A DNA stretch of 38,059 nt from NCBI GenBank assembly GCA_905480295.1, contig CAJQPW010000221.1:1-38059 (forward strand). The letters run 5' to 3'. The notes beneath the pieces are model-generated. The model searched no databases, was not told the origin of the DNA, and saw nothing but the letters and a program-made list of their open reading frames with translations. Below, piece by piece: positions 7,348-17,609 of the stretch. How positions within the stretch are numbered: the first letter of the stretch is position 1; every line of letters starts with the position of its first letter. This stretch comes from an uncultured Rhizobiaceae group bacterium (GTDB lineage Bacteria; Pseudomonadota; Alphaproteobacteria; Rhizobiales; Rhizobiaceae). The position numbers and the translations under genes were made by a program.

Positions 7348-8190
7348 TTAAGATGACCGGGATAAAATTCGATTCTCCCCGGTTCGAAATGTTTCTCGAT
7401 AACCGTGCTTGTCCAGCAATGCCATCAGGTCGTGTTGCCACAACTCCTGATGCGACACCTCAATGAGAATATGGAGCGGCCATTGGGATTCGGGCTGCGC
7501 CTGAAAGAACGGTACAAGAGCCTGATCCTCGAACCCTTCAATATCAATCTTCAACACATCAATATTGTTGATATTGGCCTCGGCCAGCAATTCGGCAAGC
7601 GGCACGATATCGACTTCGTGGCTGACTTTAGGGTTGGAGGTACCCGCCTTGACCATCGATGTGTGCCCGATATTGCTGCCACCATCTGACCACAACAAGA
7701 TTTTGTCTCGCACCGGACCCACGCCGACATTGTGAACATGGTTGGTCGGCAATCCGTTGGCCTGCAGGTTGTATAGCAATTTCTGATAGGTCCGGGGATG
7801 CGGCTCCAGTGCCAGCACGGTGCATTTCCCCGGCGCTTTGGTGCCAACAAAGATCGAATAGGTGCCCACATTGGCGCCAATATCAACAAACACCATATCG
7901 GGTGTCAGCAATGGCAGCAGGGCTTCATGCTCCACCCGTTCCGGCAATTGTGCACGCCCAAACAACACCCTGTCGCAATAGTTTTCGGCCGGGTAGAGGC
8001 GAAAGCGCATGCTGTCATGGATAATATCAAAGGGGCCCACAATCTTCCGCGCATATTTCTTGCGCAACTGGCGGCGCCATTCCTGTGGAAGCGCATTCCA
8101 GTCGCACAGCTGCCAGATTAGGCGCTGGCCAAATCCAGCGGTATGATCGCCAAATGCGCTGTCGAGATCCAACTCGATGTCAGCGCCCAC
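7348..8190 (-). CDS. FkbM family SAM-dependent methyltransferase
   Basis: FkbM-type enzymes O-methylate sugars or natural products. The SAM-binding motif FVDIGANVGTYSIF, the acidic ALEPHPRTYQKL motif and the C-terminal family block VLKIDIEGFEDQAL are all present. The start is uncertain. A GTG at 8190 gives 280 residues, overlaps the mscS stop by 11 bp and has GGAAAGG 9 nt upstream, so I prefer it; in-frame ATGs at 8241 and 8286 would overlap mscS by 62 and 107 bp and lack a visible Shine-Dalgarno. The substrate is unknown; a surface glycan or lipid would fit the later polysaccharide genes, but that is only inference. Probably co-transcribed with mscS. Confidence 0.85.
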   Translation of the reverse strand: MGADIELDLDSAFGDHTAGFGQRLIWQLCDWNALPQEWRRQLRKKYARKIVGPFDIIHDSMRFRLYPAENYCDRVLFGRAQLPERVEHEALLPLLTPDMVFVDIGANVGTYSIFVGTKAPGKCTVLALEPHPRTYQKLLYNLQANGLPTNHVHNVGVGPVRDKILLWSDGGSNIGHTSMVKAGTSNPKVSHEVDIVPLAELLAEANINNIDVLKIDIEGFEDQALVPFFQAQPESQWPLHILIEVSHQELWQHDLMALLDKHGYRETFRTGENRILSRSS

Positions 8191-10561
8191 CTTCAGTCGC
8201 CTTTCCGCCCTGTGCAGCCAGTTTCTGCTCCTCTTCAGCATCGATGATACTGCGGGCTGCGGAACTGACAGCCTGCTTCTCTTCATCGCTCAATTCGTCC
8301 ACCGGCTTGTCGGCCAGACGCACGGTCACTTCCTTATGGGCAAAGTGAATGCCTTCACGAGCAAACAGATCCTGAATGCTTTCATAGACGACCTTGCGGG
8401 TGACAAATTGCTCCCCGGGTTTGGTCATGAATTTGACGCGAATGATCATCGCGCTGTCTTCCATTTTATAAACGCCCTGGCTTTTCAGCGGCTGCATAAA
8501 TGTGTGTCCGACCTGAGGGTGATCAAGCAAGGCCTGTCCCAATTTCTTGACCAGCTTGCGGACCTTTTCAGTATCCGTATCATAGGTGACGCGCAGCGGC
8601 AGTTTCATCAACACCCAGTCGCGGGAATAGTTGGTCAGCTGCTTGATCTCTCCAAACGGGATTGTGTGCAGCGCGCCCAGATGGTGGCGCAGTTGGAACG
8701 ACCGTATCGAAATTTTTTCAACCGTCCCCTTCACCCCCTCGATCTCGACATATTCTCCGCGCCTGAATGCATCATCCATTAAGAAGAAAGCGCCTGAAAA
8801 AATATCTCTGATCAACTTTTGAGCGCCAAATCCGACCACAATGCCGACCACACCGGCACCGGCGAAGATCGGAGCTACATCCACGCCCATGCGAGACAAT
8901 ATGACCATGCCAGCTATGCAAAAAATGATGGTGACCAGCACGTAGCGCATGATCGGCAGCAAGGTTGCCATGCGAGAGGCACCGGCGCCACCGCCATCAC
9001 CTCCGAGTTCTTCATCCTCAGCAGGCATGCCGCCTTCTTCTTCCATTTTCTTGTCAACGAAAATGCGCACCGCGTTATAGGCTATCCAACCCAGTACGGC
9101 TGCGAGAATGATATCCAGGAATGCCGCCCAGGCATTTCCATCGGACCCAACCGGAACGCCCCAGATCCGAGCCAGTTCACCCAGTCCAAAGGTCAGGATG
9201 ACAGCAAGCGCTGCGTTTTCAAACAATCCACGGAACATCGGTTGATATTCAAATATCGCGGTTGTCACAGTCGATGGCCCAACCTCCATATCTTCACCGG
9301 CTTCGCGATCAATCTCGGCGAGTTCTTTTTCGTGGCGCTCGCGCTCCACTGCAGCAAGTGCTTCAAATCGGTGGATGCGTCGATTGTACAAGACCTGAAT
9401 CAGGATCAGAATCAAACCGTAAGCAATGATACAAACATAGAATATGGCCAGTGGCGCAACAATCACCACTCCCGGTGACTGTTGATCCAGCGCCAGTCGA
9501 AAAACAAACATCGCCATTGCAACCAGCGAATAAACGAGACCAAGCGGTGGAACGAACCGGGCGATCTGTCGGCGCACGGTAAAAAATGTCCCCGTCGGAT
9601 CGGTGGGTGCAAAAATGTGCTGCCAGGACTTCCAGTCCTTTAGGATATAGAGCGCGAACCCGAGGCTCGCCATCGACGCCGAACCGATCTGTAGCAATTT
9701 GATATTTTCAACTGTCAGCACAGTGCTCATGCCGGCGGCTATCTGGTCCTGAGCGGTGAAGCTGAAAAACCTTGCCAGCGCAAAAAAACAGGCAAGAATC
9801 GCAACGCCCGTTTGAAAATGTCGATGGAGTTTTTCCGCCTCGTCATCATCCAGATTGACCAATCTGAATTTGGGCATGCCGCCGGCAAACAGATTCCACG
9901 AGACGCCATGCCGCAGGAAGCGGTAAACGCAGTACCATGCCACAATTTCAAAAATTACCCGACGCGAAGGTTCGTGAGCCGAATCGAGAATAATCGCCAC
10001 CAGCATGGCGACACCAAAATATATGAGAACATAGATCAAGGCGAAGAATGCCCGTGACAACAAGTAGGAATATTTGTCTGCTTGGGTGTTTGGATCAATC
10101 TGAGAGCGTTTGAAGACATTTTCCTGTGCCCATCGGATGATTGGCCGCGTGGCGTACCAGCCGATCACCAGGCCCAAAAGTGCCGTCCCCACCGCTCGAA
10201 GCAACCAGAACCATGAGCCATCTGGACTGGCCGCCTTCAAAGTAGCCTGGATATTGGGAATCAAAGTGGGGGCGGATTGAAAAATCATCTTGATGCGTTG
10301 TCGGGCACGCAAAAACATTTCCGCTCGCATTGAACCCATCGTGTTTTCAGCGGTGTCACTCTTTTGCCCCGGGCTCACCACAATGACTGTGGAGCCGTCA
10401 TTGCGGGCTTCTTCCAGGAGTGCATTAAGGGCGGATTTAGACTCTTCGGTTTTTCCCGTTGGCAATAAAAGCTGGGCACTGGAGGACACCGGTTGAAAAA
10501 CAGATGTCAGGGCAAGCACCACCGCGGCGAACAGGAATACAGGTAAGCTAATTTTTTTCAT
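8180..10561 (-). CDS. Large MscS-family mechanosensitive ion channel
   Basis: An osmotic-safety channel of the extended MscS class. From the chosen ATG (10561) it is 793 residues: a signal peptide (about 1-30, ending SSSAQ), a periplasmic segment, then several membrane helices (about 117-136, 170-192, 251-270, 335-357, 363-392, 446-465, 478-500, 538-556). A charged, coiled-coil-like loop (400-425) and an acidic Gly-rich loop (506-528) separate them. The pore helix and beta-domain are classical: IFAGAGVVGIVVGFGAQ (565-581), then DIFSGAFFLMDD and GEYVEIEGVKGTVEKISIRS. The frame stays open 72 codons upstream, but MKKISLPVFL begins a textbook signal peptide. Divergent from the phosphatase gene. 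Confidence 0.9.
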   Translation of the reverse strand: MKKISLPVFLFAAVVLALTSVFQPVSSSAQLLLPTGKTEESKSALNALLEEARNDGSTVIVVSPGQKSDTAENTMGSMRAEMFLRARQRIKMIFQSAPTLIPNIQATLKAASPDGSWFWLLRAVGTALLGLVIGWYATRPIIRWAQENVFKRSQIDPNTQADKYSYLLSRAFFALIYVLIYFGVAMLVAIILDSAHEPSRRVIFEIVAWYCVYRFLRHGVSWNLFAGGMPKFRLVNLDDDEAEKLHRHFQTGVAILACFFALARFFSFTAQDQIAAGMSTVLTVENIKLLQIGSASMASLGFALYILKDWKSWQHIFAPTDPTGTFFTVRRQIARFVPPLGLVYSLVAMAMFVFRLALDQQSPGVVIVAPLAIFYVCIIAYGLILILIQVLYNRRIHRFEALAAVERERHEKELAEIDREAGEDMEVGPSTVTTAIFEYQPMFRGLFENAALAVILTFGLGELARIWGVPVGSDGNAWAAFLDIILAAVLGWIAYNAVRIFVDKKMEEEGGMPAEDEELGGDGGGAGASRMATLLPIMRYVLVTIIFCIAGMVILSRMGVDVAPIFAGAGVVGIVVGFGAQKLIRDIFSGAFFLMDDAFRRGEYVEIEGVKGTVEKISIRSFQLRHHLGALHTIPFGEIKQLTNYSRDWVLMKLPLRVTYDTDTEKVRKLVKKLGQALLDHPQVGHTFMQPLKSQGVYKMEDSAMIIRVKFMTKPGEQFVTRKVVYESIQDLFAREGIHFAHKEVTVRLADKPVDELSDEEKQAVSSAARSIIDAEEEQKLAAQGGKATEGGR

Positions 10562-10596
10562 GAACGGAACATGTTCAATGTCACCCGGTTTCGCAA

Positions 10597-11256
10597 GTGA
10601 AAGATTACCGCTACAAGGACCGCAAATTGCATCTGGGTCCTGTCGAGTTGGATTTTTCATCACCACTGATTTTTGTGCGCCATGGTTCCACTGCATGGAA
10701 TCAGGCCGGTCGTTATCAGGGAAGCACCGATATCGCATTGTCCCCCGACGGGGAGCAGGACGCCCGCCAAAACGCACAGCTGATCAAAGATCTGATCACC
10801 AATGGGGGACTCGATGCCAACGCACTTTCAATCGTCGCATCGCCTTTGCTGCGGGCACGGCAGTCAGCTGTTGCTATCGCCGATTGTCTGGAACCGGTTC
10901 CATCCATCACGATTGAGCCGGCGCTCCGGGAACTCTCGATGGGACGCTGGGAGGGATTGACCAGCCAGCAAGTCAAGGACCGCTTTTATGAAGAGCGCAA
11001 ATCCCGCAAATCTGATCGTTGGAATTTCAAGCCCGACGGGGGCGAATCCATGGAGGAGCGCTGTGCATCGATCGCAGCGGCTCTGGCCCGACTGAAACCA
11101 AACACCGTTATCGTTACCCATGCGGTGGTCTTGCGCATCATCTCGCATCTGCTCGGAGGGCTGGAAAGGGAACACGCAGCCGTCTTTGAAACGCCACATG
11201 TGACAATTTTGTGTTGGAATAGTGCAAAATTGCACAGACAGGCCCAGATTCGCTGA
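10597..11256 (+). CDS. Histidine phosphatase family protein (phosphoglycerate-mutase-like)
   Basis: A 219-residue cytoplasmic enzyme of the histidine phosphatase superfamily. The catalytic FVRHGSTAWN (27-36) carries the phospho-accepting His of the RHG motif; SPLLRARQSA supplies a second Arg, the acid is expected in RELSMGRWEGL, and VTHAVVLRI near residue 174 supplies the second catalytic His. The start is a GTG at 10597, since no in-frame ATG lies between it and the divergent mscS gene. Such proteins may be cofactor-dependent phosphoglycerate mutases, CobC-like phosphatases or broad-specificity phosphatases; the sequence alone does not decide. Confidence 0.85.
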   Translation: MKDYRYKDRKLHLGPVELDFSSPLIFVRHGSTAWNQAGRYQGSTDIALSPDGEQDARQNAQLIKDLITNGGLDANALSIVASPLLRARQSAVAIADCLEPVPSITIEPALRELSMGRWEGLTSQQVKDRFYEERKSRKSDRWNFKPDGGESMEERCASIAAALARLKPNTVIVTHAVVLRIISHLLGGLEREHAAVFETPHVTILCWNSAKLHRQAQIR

Positions 11257-11282
11257 TCAGCGCTTAACGCCCGCCTACAAGT

Positions 11283-13319
11283 ATGCCACAGTGTTCCGCA
11301 ATAAACCCGAAAACGGGTGGGGAGAACACAAGGGAAATCGTCTTGGCGCAAACGGGCGCATCCGCGAACAAGACCATTTTGGAGAATCAACAGGAGCAGG
11401 TGTCACGGGAATACTCCCATGACATCATCCGCGTTGACGACCTTCATTTGGCAATTGATTTGAAGGGCACGGATCTGGAAGTGATCCGCGGTGCCTCTTT
11501 TCGCATTCCGGCAGGTAAGACGGTCGCACTGGTGGGAGAGTCCGGTTCAGGAAAATCCATCTTGTCACAAGCAATTCTGGGCATTCTTCCCAACGTGGCA
11601 AGGATCACCGGTGGCAATATCTGGTATCGGGAAAACAAGTCTGATCAGCCGACCGATCTGGCGAAACTGAAAGACGATTCAGCCGAGCGCATTTCGCTGC
11701 GCGGCGGCAAAATTTCGATCATTTTTCAGGAGCCGATGACGTCCCTGTCACCGTTGCATACAATCGGCAACCAGATCGGTGAGGCGCTCTATCTGCACCG
11801 CGATATCGATCAGAAGGAAATTCAACCCACCGTGGTTGAGATGCTGGACCTTGTCGGGTTTCCCAATCCGGAGGCCGCCTGGTCCATGTATCCAATGGAA
11901 CTGTCAGGCGGGCTGCGCCAGCGTGCGATGATTGCCATGGCGCTGATCTGTCACCCTGCCCTGTTGATTGCTGATGAACCGACCACCGCCCTGGACGTGT
12001 CGATGCAGGCCAAGATCCTCAGCCTGTTGAAAGAGCTACAACAAAAACTGGGCATGGCGGTTCTGCTGATTACCCATGACCTCGGCGTCGTCGCCAATAT
12101 GGCCGACGAAGTTGTTGTCATGTATCACGGCCAGATCATGGAAGCCGGCCCCCGCGAAGCCATCTTCAACAATCCCCAGCACGACTATCTCAAAGCACTG
12201 CTGCACGCCGTTCCCGATCTCAGCATGGGCTATGATGAAAAACTGCAGAGCCTGCGCGACATTGAGCACGAAATTCCGGCCTCGATGATCGGCGAAATCA
12301 CCGAACGCAAGACCCACGCGGATGAAACCCTGCTTAAGGTCCGCAATCTGCGTAAGGAATTTACGACAAAGAAGAGTTCAGGATGGTTCGGCAGCTCGGC
12401 CAATGTGGTCAAGGCGGTTGATGACGTCTCCTTTGACGTTCGACGCGGCGAGTGTTTCGGGCTGGTTGGTGAATCCGGCTGCGGTAAGACGACCACGCTG
12501 AAACTGATCGTTCGGGCGCTTTCAGCGAGTGGTGGCTCGGTTCAATGGTTAGAAGGCGATGGTGATCACCAGTCAACAACCGAACTTCTTGAGTTGAACA
12601 ATGAGGGGGTCAAAGCCTTCCGTCGCAAAATTCAAATGGTGTTTCAGGATCCGTTTTCCTCCCTGTCCCCGCGTTCAACGGTTCTCAACATCCTCAAGGA
12701 GCCGATGGAAGTCCATGACATGGGAAGTAAGAAGGAACAGGCTGAATATGCTGCGGAATTGATGCGTCTGGTCGGCCTGCAACCCACATTTCTTGGTCGT
12801 TATCCTCACTCGTTTTCCGGTGGTCAGCGGCAGCGCATCGGCATTGCCCGGGCATTGGCTTTGCGACCAGAATTGCTGATTTGCGATGAACCGGTTTCGG
12901 CGCTGGATGTTTCGGTTCAGGCACAGGTTCTCAACCTGCTGAAACAGCTGCAGGACGAATTGGGCCTGACTTATATTTTCATCTCGCACAATCTGGCTGT
13001 GGTTCGCTATATTGCTGACCGCATTGGCGTCATGTTCAAGGGACAGATCGTCGAGATGGCAACACGGGAAGAATTGTTTGAAAATCCAATTCACCCCTAC
13101 ACCCGGGCCCTGCTCGACGTGGTACCCCACGCAGATTTGGACCACCCGCTGGATTTTGACCGTATTAACCGTGACATGGCCGCCGAAGGCCGAGACTGGA
13201 AGGCACCTTTTTCCAGCATGAGTGACGGATCTGATCTGGAAATGATATCAATCTCCGACAACCACAAGGTTCGCGCCATTCAAGGCACGGATCCTGCTTC
13301 AATTTTAAATGTGAGCTGA
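11283..13319 (+). CDS. Fused two-domain ATPase of a peptide/oligosaccharide ABC importer
   Basis: A DppD-DppF-like fusion with two complete ABC domains energising the importer encoded downstream. Domain 1: Walker A GESGSGKS, signature LSGGLRQR, Walker [13 protein letters not shown]. Domain 2: [35 protein letters not shown]. Each domain ends with the Opp/Dpp-type C-terminal extension ([26 protein letters not shown]). The start is uncertain: ATG 11283 gives 678 residues, but the first ~40 are non-conserved in appearance and a GTG at 11400 with a nearby AGGAG gives a more usual N-terminus. The ATPase comes first in this operon, ahead of the binding protein. Confidence 0.92.
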   Translation: MPQCSAINPKTGGENTREIVLAQTGASANKTILENQQEQVSREYSHDIIRVDDLHLAIDLKGTDLEVIRGASFRIPAGKTVALVGESGSGKSILSQAILGILPNVARITGGNIWYRENKSDQPTDLAKLKDDSAERISLRGGKISIIFQEPMTSLSPLHTIGNQIGEALYLHRDIDQKEIQPTVVEMLDLVGFPNPEAAWSMYPMELSGGLRQRAMIAMALICHPALLIADEPTTALDVSMQAKILSLLKELQQKLGMAVLLITHDLGVVANMADEVVVMYHGQIMEAGPREAIFNNPQHDYLKALLHAVPDLSMGYDEKLQSLRDIEHEIPASMIGEITERKTHADETLLKVRNLRKEFTTKKSSGWFGSSANVVKAVDDVSFDVRRGECFGLVGESGCGKTTTLKLIVRALSASGGSVQWLEGDGDHQSTTELLELNNEGVKAFRRKIQMVFQDPFSSLSPRSTVLNILKEPMEVHDMGSKKEQAEYAAELMRLVGLQPTFLGRYPHSFSGGQRQRIGIARALALRPELLICDEPVSALDVSVQAQVLNLLKQLQDELGLTYIFISHNLAVVRYIADRIGVMFKGQIVEMATREELFENPIHPYTRALLDVVPHADLDHPLDFDRINRDMAAEGRDWKAPFSSMSDGSDLEMISISDNHKVRAIQGTDPASILNVS

Positions 13320-13327
13320 GTAAACCT

Positions 13328-15163
13328 ATGACCAGTAACATGAAAACTATCTTCTCCTCCGCTGCAGCACTTTTGATGCTGGCAACAACTGCATTTGCGG
13401 GCGCACCGGACGAACCCCGTCAGCTGGACTTTGACAATCTGGAAAAAGAGATTGGAAAGCGCGGCGGCAGTTTGAAAATGCTGATGGCAAAGCCAAAAGA
13501 CGTACGGTGGATGACCGTCTATTCCGGCGCCCGTCTGGTAGCCTATGATGAAACTTTCCAGTTGATGCCAGATCTTTTGAAATCGGTAGACAACGATTCC
13601 AACAAATCTTTCACCCTGCACCTGCGCAAGGGACATAAATGGTCCGATGGCCAGCCCTTCACCACGGAAGACTTCCGCTATTGGTGGGAAGACGTGGCTC
13701 AAAACGAAGCCCTGTCGAAAGGCGGCCCACCCCGGGAATTGCTGGCAGCTGGCAAGCTGCCCAAGGTTGAAATCATCGACAGCCATACCATTCGCTACAG
13801 CTGGGATACAGTTAACCCGCTGTTTCTGACGGCGCTCGCAGGCGCCCGGCCGATGTATATTTATATGCCCTCCCATTTTCTGAAACAGTATCACGAGAAA
13901 TATGCAGATGCTGGAAAACTCGCGGCGCTGGTCGAGTCAGAAAAGGTTCAAAACTGGGCGTCCCTGCACAAACGTTTTGGCCGTCAGTATCGCCCGGAAA
14001 ATCCGGCAATGCCAACATTGCAGGCCTGGATGAATACTACAAAGTTACCGTCCGAGCGCATCGTCTTCAAACGCAATCCCAACTACCATCGGGTTGATTC
14101 TGAAGGCACGCAACTGCCCTATCTTGATGAAGTCATTTTGAACATGGCTTCTTCGTCGATCATCGCCGCCAAGGCTGGTACCGGGGAGAGTGACCTGCAG
14201 GCCCGCTATGTCCGTTTTGACAATTACGCCTTCCTGAAAAAAGGCGCAGAAGATGGCGGTTACAAAGTCCTGCTGTGGCCATCGGGTCGCGGATCTGAAA
14301 TGACGCTTCTGCCAAACCTGAACACAAAGGACGAAGGATTTCGTAATGCGTTTCAGGATGTTCGCGTACGCCGCGCTTTGTCCATGGGCATGGACCGCGG
14401 TGAGATCAACGAAGCCATCTTCTTTGGCCTAGGTCGCGAAGCGTCCAACTCGGTACTGCCATCCAGCCCGCTGTTCAAGGACGAATATGCTGATGCCTGG
14501 ATTGAGTATGATGTTGATCAGGCCAATGAATTGCTCGACGAGGCCGGGTTCGACAAGCGCAACGATGATGGTGTGCGGCTGATGCCAGACGGCCGTCCCT
14601 TTGAAATCATCGTCGAAACCGCCGGTGAACAAAGCCAGGAAACCGATATTCTCCAACTGATTACCGACCACTGGAAAGACATTGGGGTGAAACTCTTCGT
14701 CAAACCATCCCAGCGCGATATTCTGCGCGGGAGGGTAAGCAATGGCGAGACCGTCATGTCGACCTGGCAGGGTCTGAACAGGGGTCTGGCGACGCCGGAA
14801 ATGAACCCCGAAGAGCTGGCACCGGTCTCACCGGTTCAGGGACAATGGCCAAGCTGGGGTAATTATCTGGCATCCAAAGGTGCCGCCGGTGAAAAGCCAA
14901 CGTTACCCGAAGTCGCGCGGCTCAGCGAATTGTACCAGCAATGGCGCGGTGCGGCTGACTATGATGAACAATCGAGGATCTGGCATGAAATGCTTTCGAT
15001 TTTCACCGATCAGGTTTATTCGATCGGAATTGTTTCCGGTGGCCTGCAACCCATCGTGGTCAGCAACAAACTGCGCAATGTGCCCGAAGAAGGCATCTGG
15101 TCGTTTGAACCAACTCTGTATTTCGGACAATATCTGCCCGACACGTTCTGGCTCGAAGAATAA
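13328..15163 (+). CDS. Periplasmic solute-binding protein (SBP_bac_5 type) of the same importer
   Basis: A 611-residue binding protein with a signal peptide (MKTIFSSAAALLMLATTAFA after a four-codon lead) and the family-5 layout: YDETFQLMPDLLKSV, FTLHLRKGHKWSDGQPFTTEDFRYWW, and VRVRRALSMGMDR in the middle. It is larger than DppA/OppA (about 530) and resembles the long YejA/AgpA-like class, known for peptides, microcins or galactosides. The ligand cannot be read from sequence. It begins 8 bp after the ATPase stop; an internal ATG at 13340 is an equally possible start. Confidence 0.9.
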   Translation: MTSNMKTIFSSAAALLMLATTAFAGAPDEPRQLDFDNLEKEIGKRGGSLKMLMAKPKDVRWMTVYSGARLVAYDETFQLMPDLLKSVDNDSNKSFTLHLRKGHKWSDGQPFTTEDFRYWWEDVAQNEALSKGGPPRELLAAGKLPKVEIIDSHTIRYSWDTVNPLFLTALAGARPMYIYMPSHFLKQYHEKYADAGKLAALVESEKVQNWASLHKRFGRQYRPENPAMPTLQAWMNTTKLPSERIVFKRNPNYHRVDSEGTQLPYLDEVILNMASSSIIAAKAGTGESDLQARYVRFDNYAFLKKGAEDGGYKVLLWPSGRGSEMTLLPNLNTKDEGFRNAFQDVRVRRALSMGMDRGEINEAIFFGLGREASNSVLPSSPLFKDEYADAWIEYDVDQANELLDEAGFDKRNDDGVRLMPDGRPFEIIVETAGEQSQETDILQLITDHWKDIGVKLFVKPSQRDILRGRVSNGETVMSTWQGLNRGLATPEMNPEELAPVSPVQGQWPSWGNYLASKGAAGEKPTLPEVARLSELYQQWRGAADYDEQSRIWHEMLSIFTDQVYSIGIVSGGLQPIVVSNKLRNVPEEGIWSFEPTLYFGQYLPDTFWLEE

Positions 15164-15178
15164 GGCGATAACGCAGCC

Positions 15179-16177
15179 ATGTTCCGCTATATAATCACCC
15201 GCATTGGTGCGATGATCCCCACTTTGCTGCTGGCAAGTATCGTGATCTTCACGATCATCCAGCTGCCGCCGGGCGATTATGTGGAAACCTATATTGGCGA
15301 GCTGATTGCCTCTGGTGAAAGCGTCGATCTGGAAAGAGCGCAATATTTGCGTGAGGAATACGGCCTCGATCAGCCGATGATCCAGCGCTATCTGTTGTGG
15401 ATTGGCAATTTTGTCACCGGTGATTTTGGCTATTCGTTTGAATATCAGCGTCCTGTATCGGAAGTCGTCGGCAACCGGCTGTGGCTGACCATCATGGTTT
15501 CTTTCGCAACCATCATTCTGACCTGGGTTATTGCCTTTCCAATCGGAATTTATTCCGCAACCCACCAGTATTCCTGGGGTGACTACGGCCTGACATTTTT
15601 CGGCCTTCTCGGTCTGGCCACACCAAACTTCCTGCTGGCTCTGGTGATGATGTATTTTGCCCAGACCATATTTGGTGTCTCGATCGGCGGGTTGATGGAT
15701 GCCGAGTATATTGATCAACCGATGAGCTGGGGTAAATTCAAATCGATCCTTGAGCATTTGATCGTTCCAACAATCGTCATCGGCACGTCAGGTACAGCAG
15801 CGATGATCCGTCGTATCCGCGCTAATCTGCTGGATGAATTGCAGAAACAATATGTGGTCACTGCGCGCGCCAAGGGCGTGCCTCCGTTCAAGGCACTGGT
15901 CAAATATCCATTGCGCATGTCGCTGAATTTCTTCGTTGCCGATATTGGATCGCTGCTTCCATCGATCATTTCCGGTGCCGAGATCGTTGCTATCGTTCTC
16001 TCACTACAAACGACCGGCCCGCTTTTGATCGCTGCGTTGCAGAGCCAGGACATGTATCTGGCGGGATCGTTTCTGATGTTCCTGGCGACACTGACCGTGA
16101 TCGGCGTATTGGTTTCTGATATTGCCCTTGGTTTCCTTGATCCCCGCATTCGCCTTTCAGGAGGAGCCGAGAAATGA
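15179..16177 (+). CDS. ABC importer permease, DppB/OppB type
   Basis: A 332-residue inner-membrane permease. It opens with the family-typical MFRYIITRIGAMIPTLLL helix, followed by a periplasmic loop (REEYGLDQPMIQRYLLWIGNFVTGDFGYSF) found in DppB-like proteins, five more hydrophobic segments, and the EAA-type ATPase-contact loop with VVTARAKGVPPFKALVKYPLR (about 222-242). It sits 15 bp after the binding-protein gene and its stop overlaps the start of the second permease by the four bases ATGA, so the two are translationally coupled. Confidence 0.93.
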   Translation: MFRYIITRIGAMIPTLLLASIVIFTIIQLPPGDYVETYIGELIASGESVDLERAQYLREEYGLDQPMIQRYLLWIGNFVTGDFGYSFEYQRPVSEVVGNRLWLTIMVSFATIILTWVIAFPIGIYSATHQYSWGDYGLTFFGLLGLATPNFLLALVMMYFAQTIFGVSIGGLMDAEYIDQPMSWGKFKSILEHLIVPTIVIGTSGTAAMIRRIRANLLDELQKQYVVTARAKGVPPFKALVKYPLRMSLNFFVADIGSLLPSIISGAEIVAIVLSLQTTGPLLIAALQSQDMYLAGSFLMFLATLTVIGVLVSDIALGFLDPRIRLSGGAEK

Positions 16178-17364
16178 GCATTCAGTCCGGTTCCAGCATG
16201 CCAGAAGAAGGCACCAGCGAGCTGCCACACTTTGTGTCAAAGGAAACCTTTGATCTGAAGTCGGTGGAGAAACTTACGCCCGAGCAGGAAAAGATCTATT
16301 TTGCTTCTCAGCTGACGCTGATGTGGTGGAAATTCAAACGCCACCGGGTTGCGGTCTGGTCGGGCATTTTCCTGCTGTTGCTGTATACAAGTGTTCTGTT
16401 CAGCGAGTTTCTGTCGCCTTGGAATTACCAGACCCGACACAGCAAGCACATCTATGTGCCCCCGCAGTCGGTTCACCTGTTCCATAAGGGCTCTTTTGTC
16501 GGTCCGTTCGTGTATGATCTCAAACGCAAGCTCAATCTTGAGACAATGCAGCGGGAATACACAGTCAACGACAAGAAACCGGTCAAACTGTCCTTTTTCT
16601 GCTCAGGGGAAAAGTACCATTGGTTCGGACTGATCGCCGCCGATAATCACTTGGTGTGTGCCCCCAAAGGCAAACCATTCTACGTGCTGGGCACGGATCG
16701 GTTGGGACGAGATATGCTATCTCGTATTCTTCAGGGTGCCCGAATATCGTTGACCATTGGCCTGATTGGGATTTCCGTTTCCTTTGTCCTCGGCATCGTT
16801 ATCGGGGGTGCCGCGGGATACTACGGTGGCTGGGTCGACATGATCGTGCAGCGTGTTATTGAAGTGCTGCAGTCCATACCAACAATTCCGCTATGGCTCA
16901 CCCTGTCGGCAATCATGCCGCCTTCGTGGAGTCCTATATTAATTTACTTCGGCATAACGGTGATACTAGGCCTTTTGGACTGGACCGGGCTGGCACGAGC
17001 GGTGCGTTCCAAACTGTTATCACTGCGAGAAGAAGATTACGTATTGGCAGCCCGGCTGATTGGGGCAAAACCGTCCCGTATCATTGGTCGACACCTGGTG
17101 CCGGGATTCATGAGTCACCTGATCGCATCGGCAACCATCACGATTCCTACGATGATCCTGGGTGAAACAGCCCTGTCGTTCCTCGGACTGGGCCTGCGCG
17201 AACCGATTACCTCATGGGGAGTGCTGCTCAACGAGGCACAGTCCATCAATGTGGTCGCAGTGTTCCCCTGGCTGATGCTGCCGGTGGTGCCGGTTATCTT
17301 TGTCATCATCGCCTTCAATTTTCTCGGTGATGGTCTGCGCGACGCGGCTGACCCGTACAAGTAG
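16174..17364 (+). CDS. ABC importer permease, DppC/OppC type with enlarged periplasmic loop
   Basis: The second permease, at 396 residues about 100 longer than a standard OppC. The N-terminal cytoplasmic tail (about 1-52) and first membrane helix (about 58-80) are followed by an unusual hydrophilic insert of about 85 residues before the usual FYVLGTDRLGRDMLSRILQGARISL block (about 169-193). The rest is canonical, with the EAA loop REEDYVLAARLIGAKPSRIIGRHLVPG and FNFLGDGLRDAADPYK at the C-terminus. Long OppC proteins of this sort occur with the long binding-protein class seen in this operon. It is the last gene of the operon. Confidence 0.92.
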   Translation: MSIQSGSSMPEEGTSELPHFVSKETFDLKSVEKLTPEQEKIYFASQLTLMWWKFKRHRVAVWSGIFLLLLYTSVLFSEFLSPWNYQTRHSKHIYVPPQSVHLFHKGSFVGPFVYDLKRKLNLETMQREYTVNDKKPVKLSFFCSGEKYHWFGLIAADNHLVCAPKGKPFYVLGTDRLGRDMLSRILQGARISLTIGLIGISVSFVLGIVIGGAAGYYGGWVDMIVQRVIEVLQSIPTIPLWLTLSAIMPPSWSPILIYFGITVILGLLDWTGLARAVRSKLLSLREEDYVLAARLIGAKPSRIIGRHLVPGFMSHLIASATITIPTMILGETALSFLGLGLREPITSWGVLLNEAQSINVVAVFPWLMLPVVPVIFVIIAFNFLGDGLRDAADPYK

Positions 17365-17609
17365 CGAAACGTCCAAACCCAGTTCTGATAGATGCTGGTG
17401 TGCGGCGGGTTTGTGATCCAGCCAATGTCGCCTGGCCGCTTACCTGTATGGCTGGACTGGACCCATCGTTTTTTGCGACTGAAATGTGCCGGGCAGCGTC
17501 AGCTGTTTGGTTTTGTTGCTGCCTTGCCGCAGCCCGACAACCGGTGTCCAACGGCTGGCTTTTGCACCCACCGCGCATGCTGAAAACTATGTGAATTCTG
17601 AAACTCTCG

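Noticed and set aside
10567-10576. GAACATGTTC palindrome between mscS and the phosphatase gene, considered as a LexA-type operator
   Set aside because: It is a 10-bp palindrome, not the direct repeat GTTC-N7-GTTC used by alphaproteobacterial LexA; short palindromes arise by chance.
14903-15757. 284-codon leftward open frame across the binding-protein/permease junction
   Set aside because: Fully antisense to two clear ABC transporter genes; His/Gln-rich shadow translation without domains.
17392-17594. Two overlapping ~63-codon frames in the gap between the ABC operon and the FeeM-like gene
   Set aside because: No ribosome-binding site, no recognisable domain and unusual Cys/Trp-rich composition; the gap is convergent and needs no gene.
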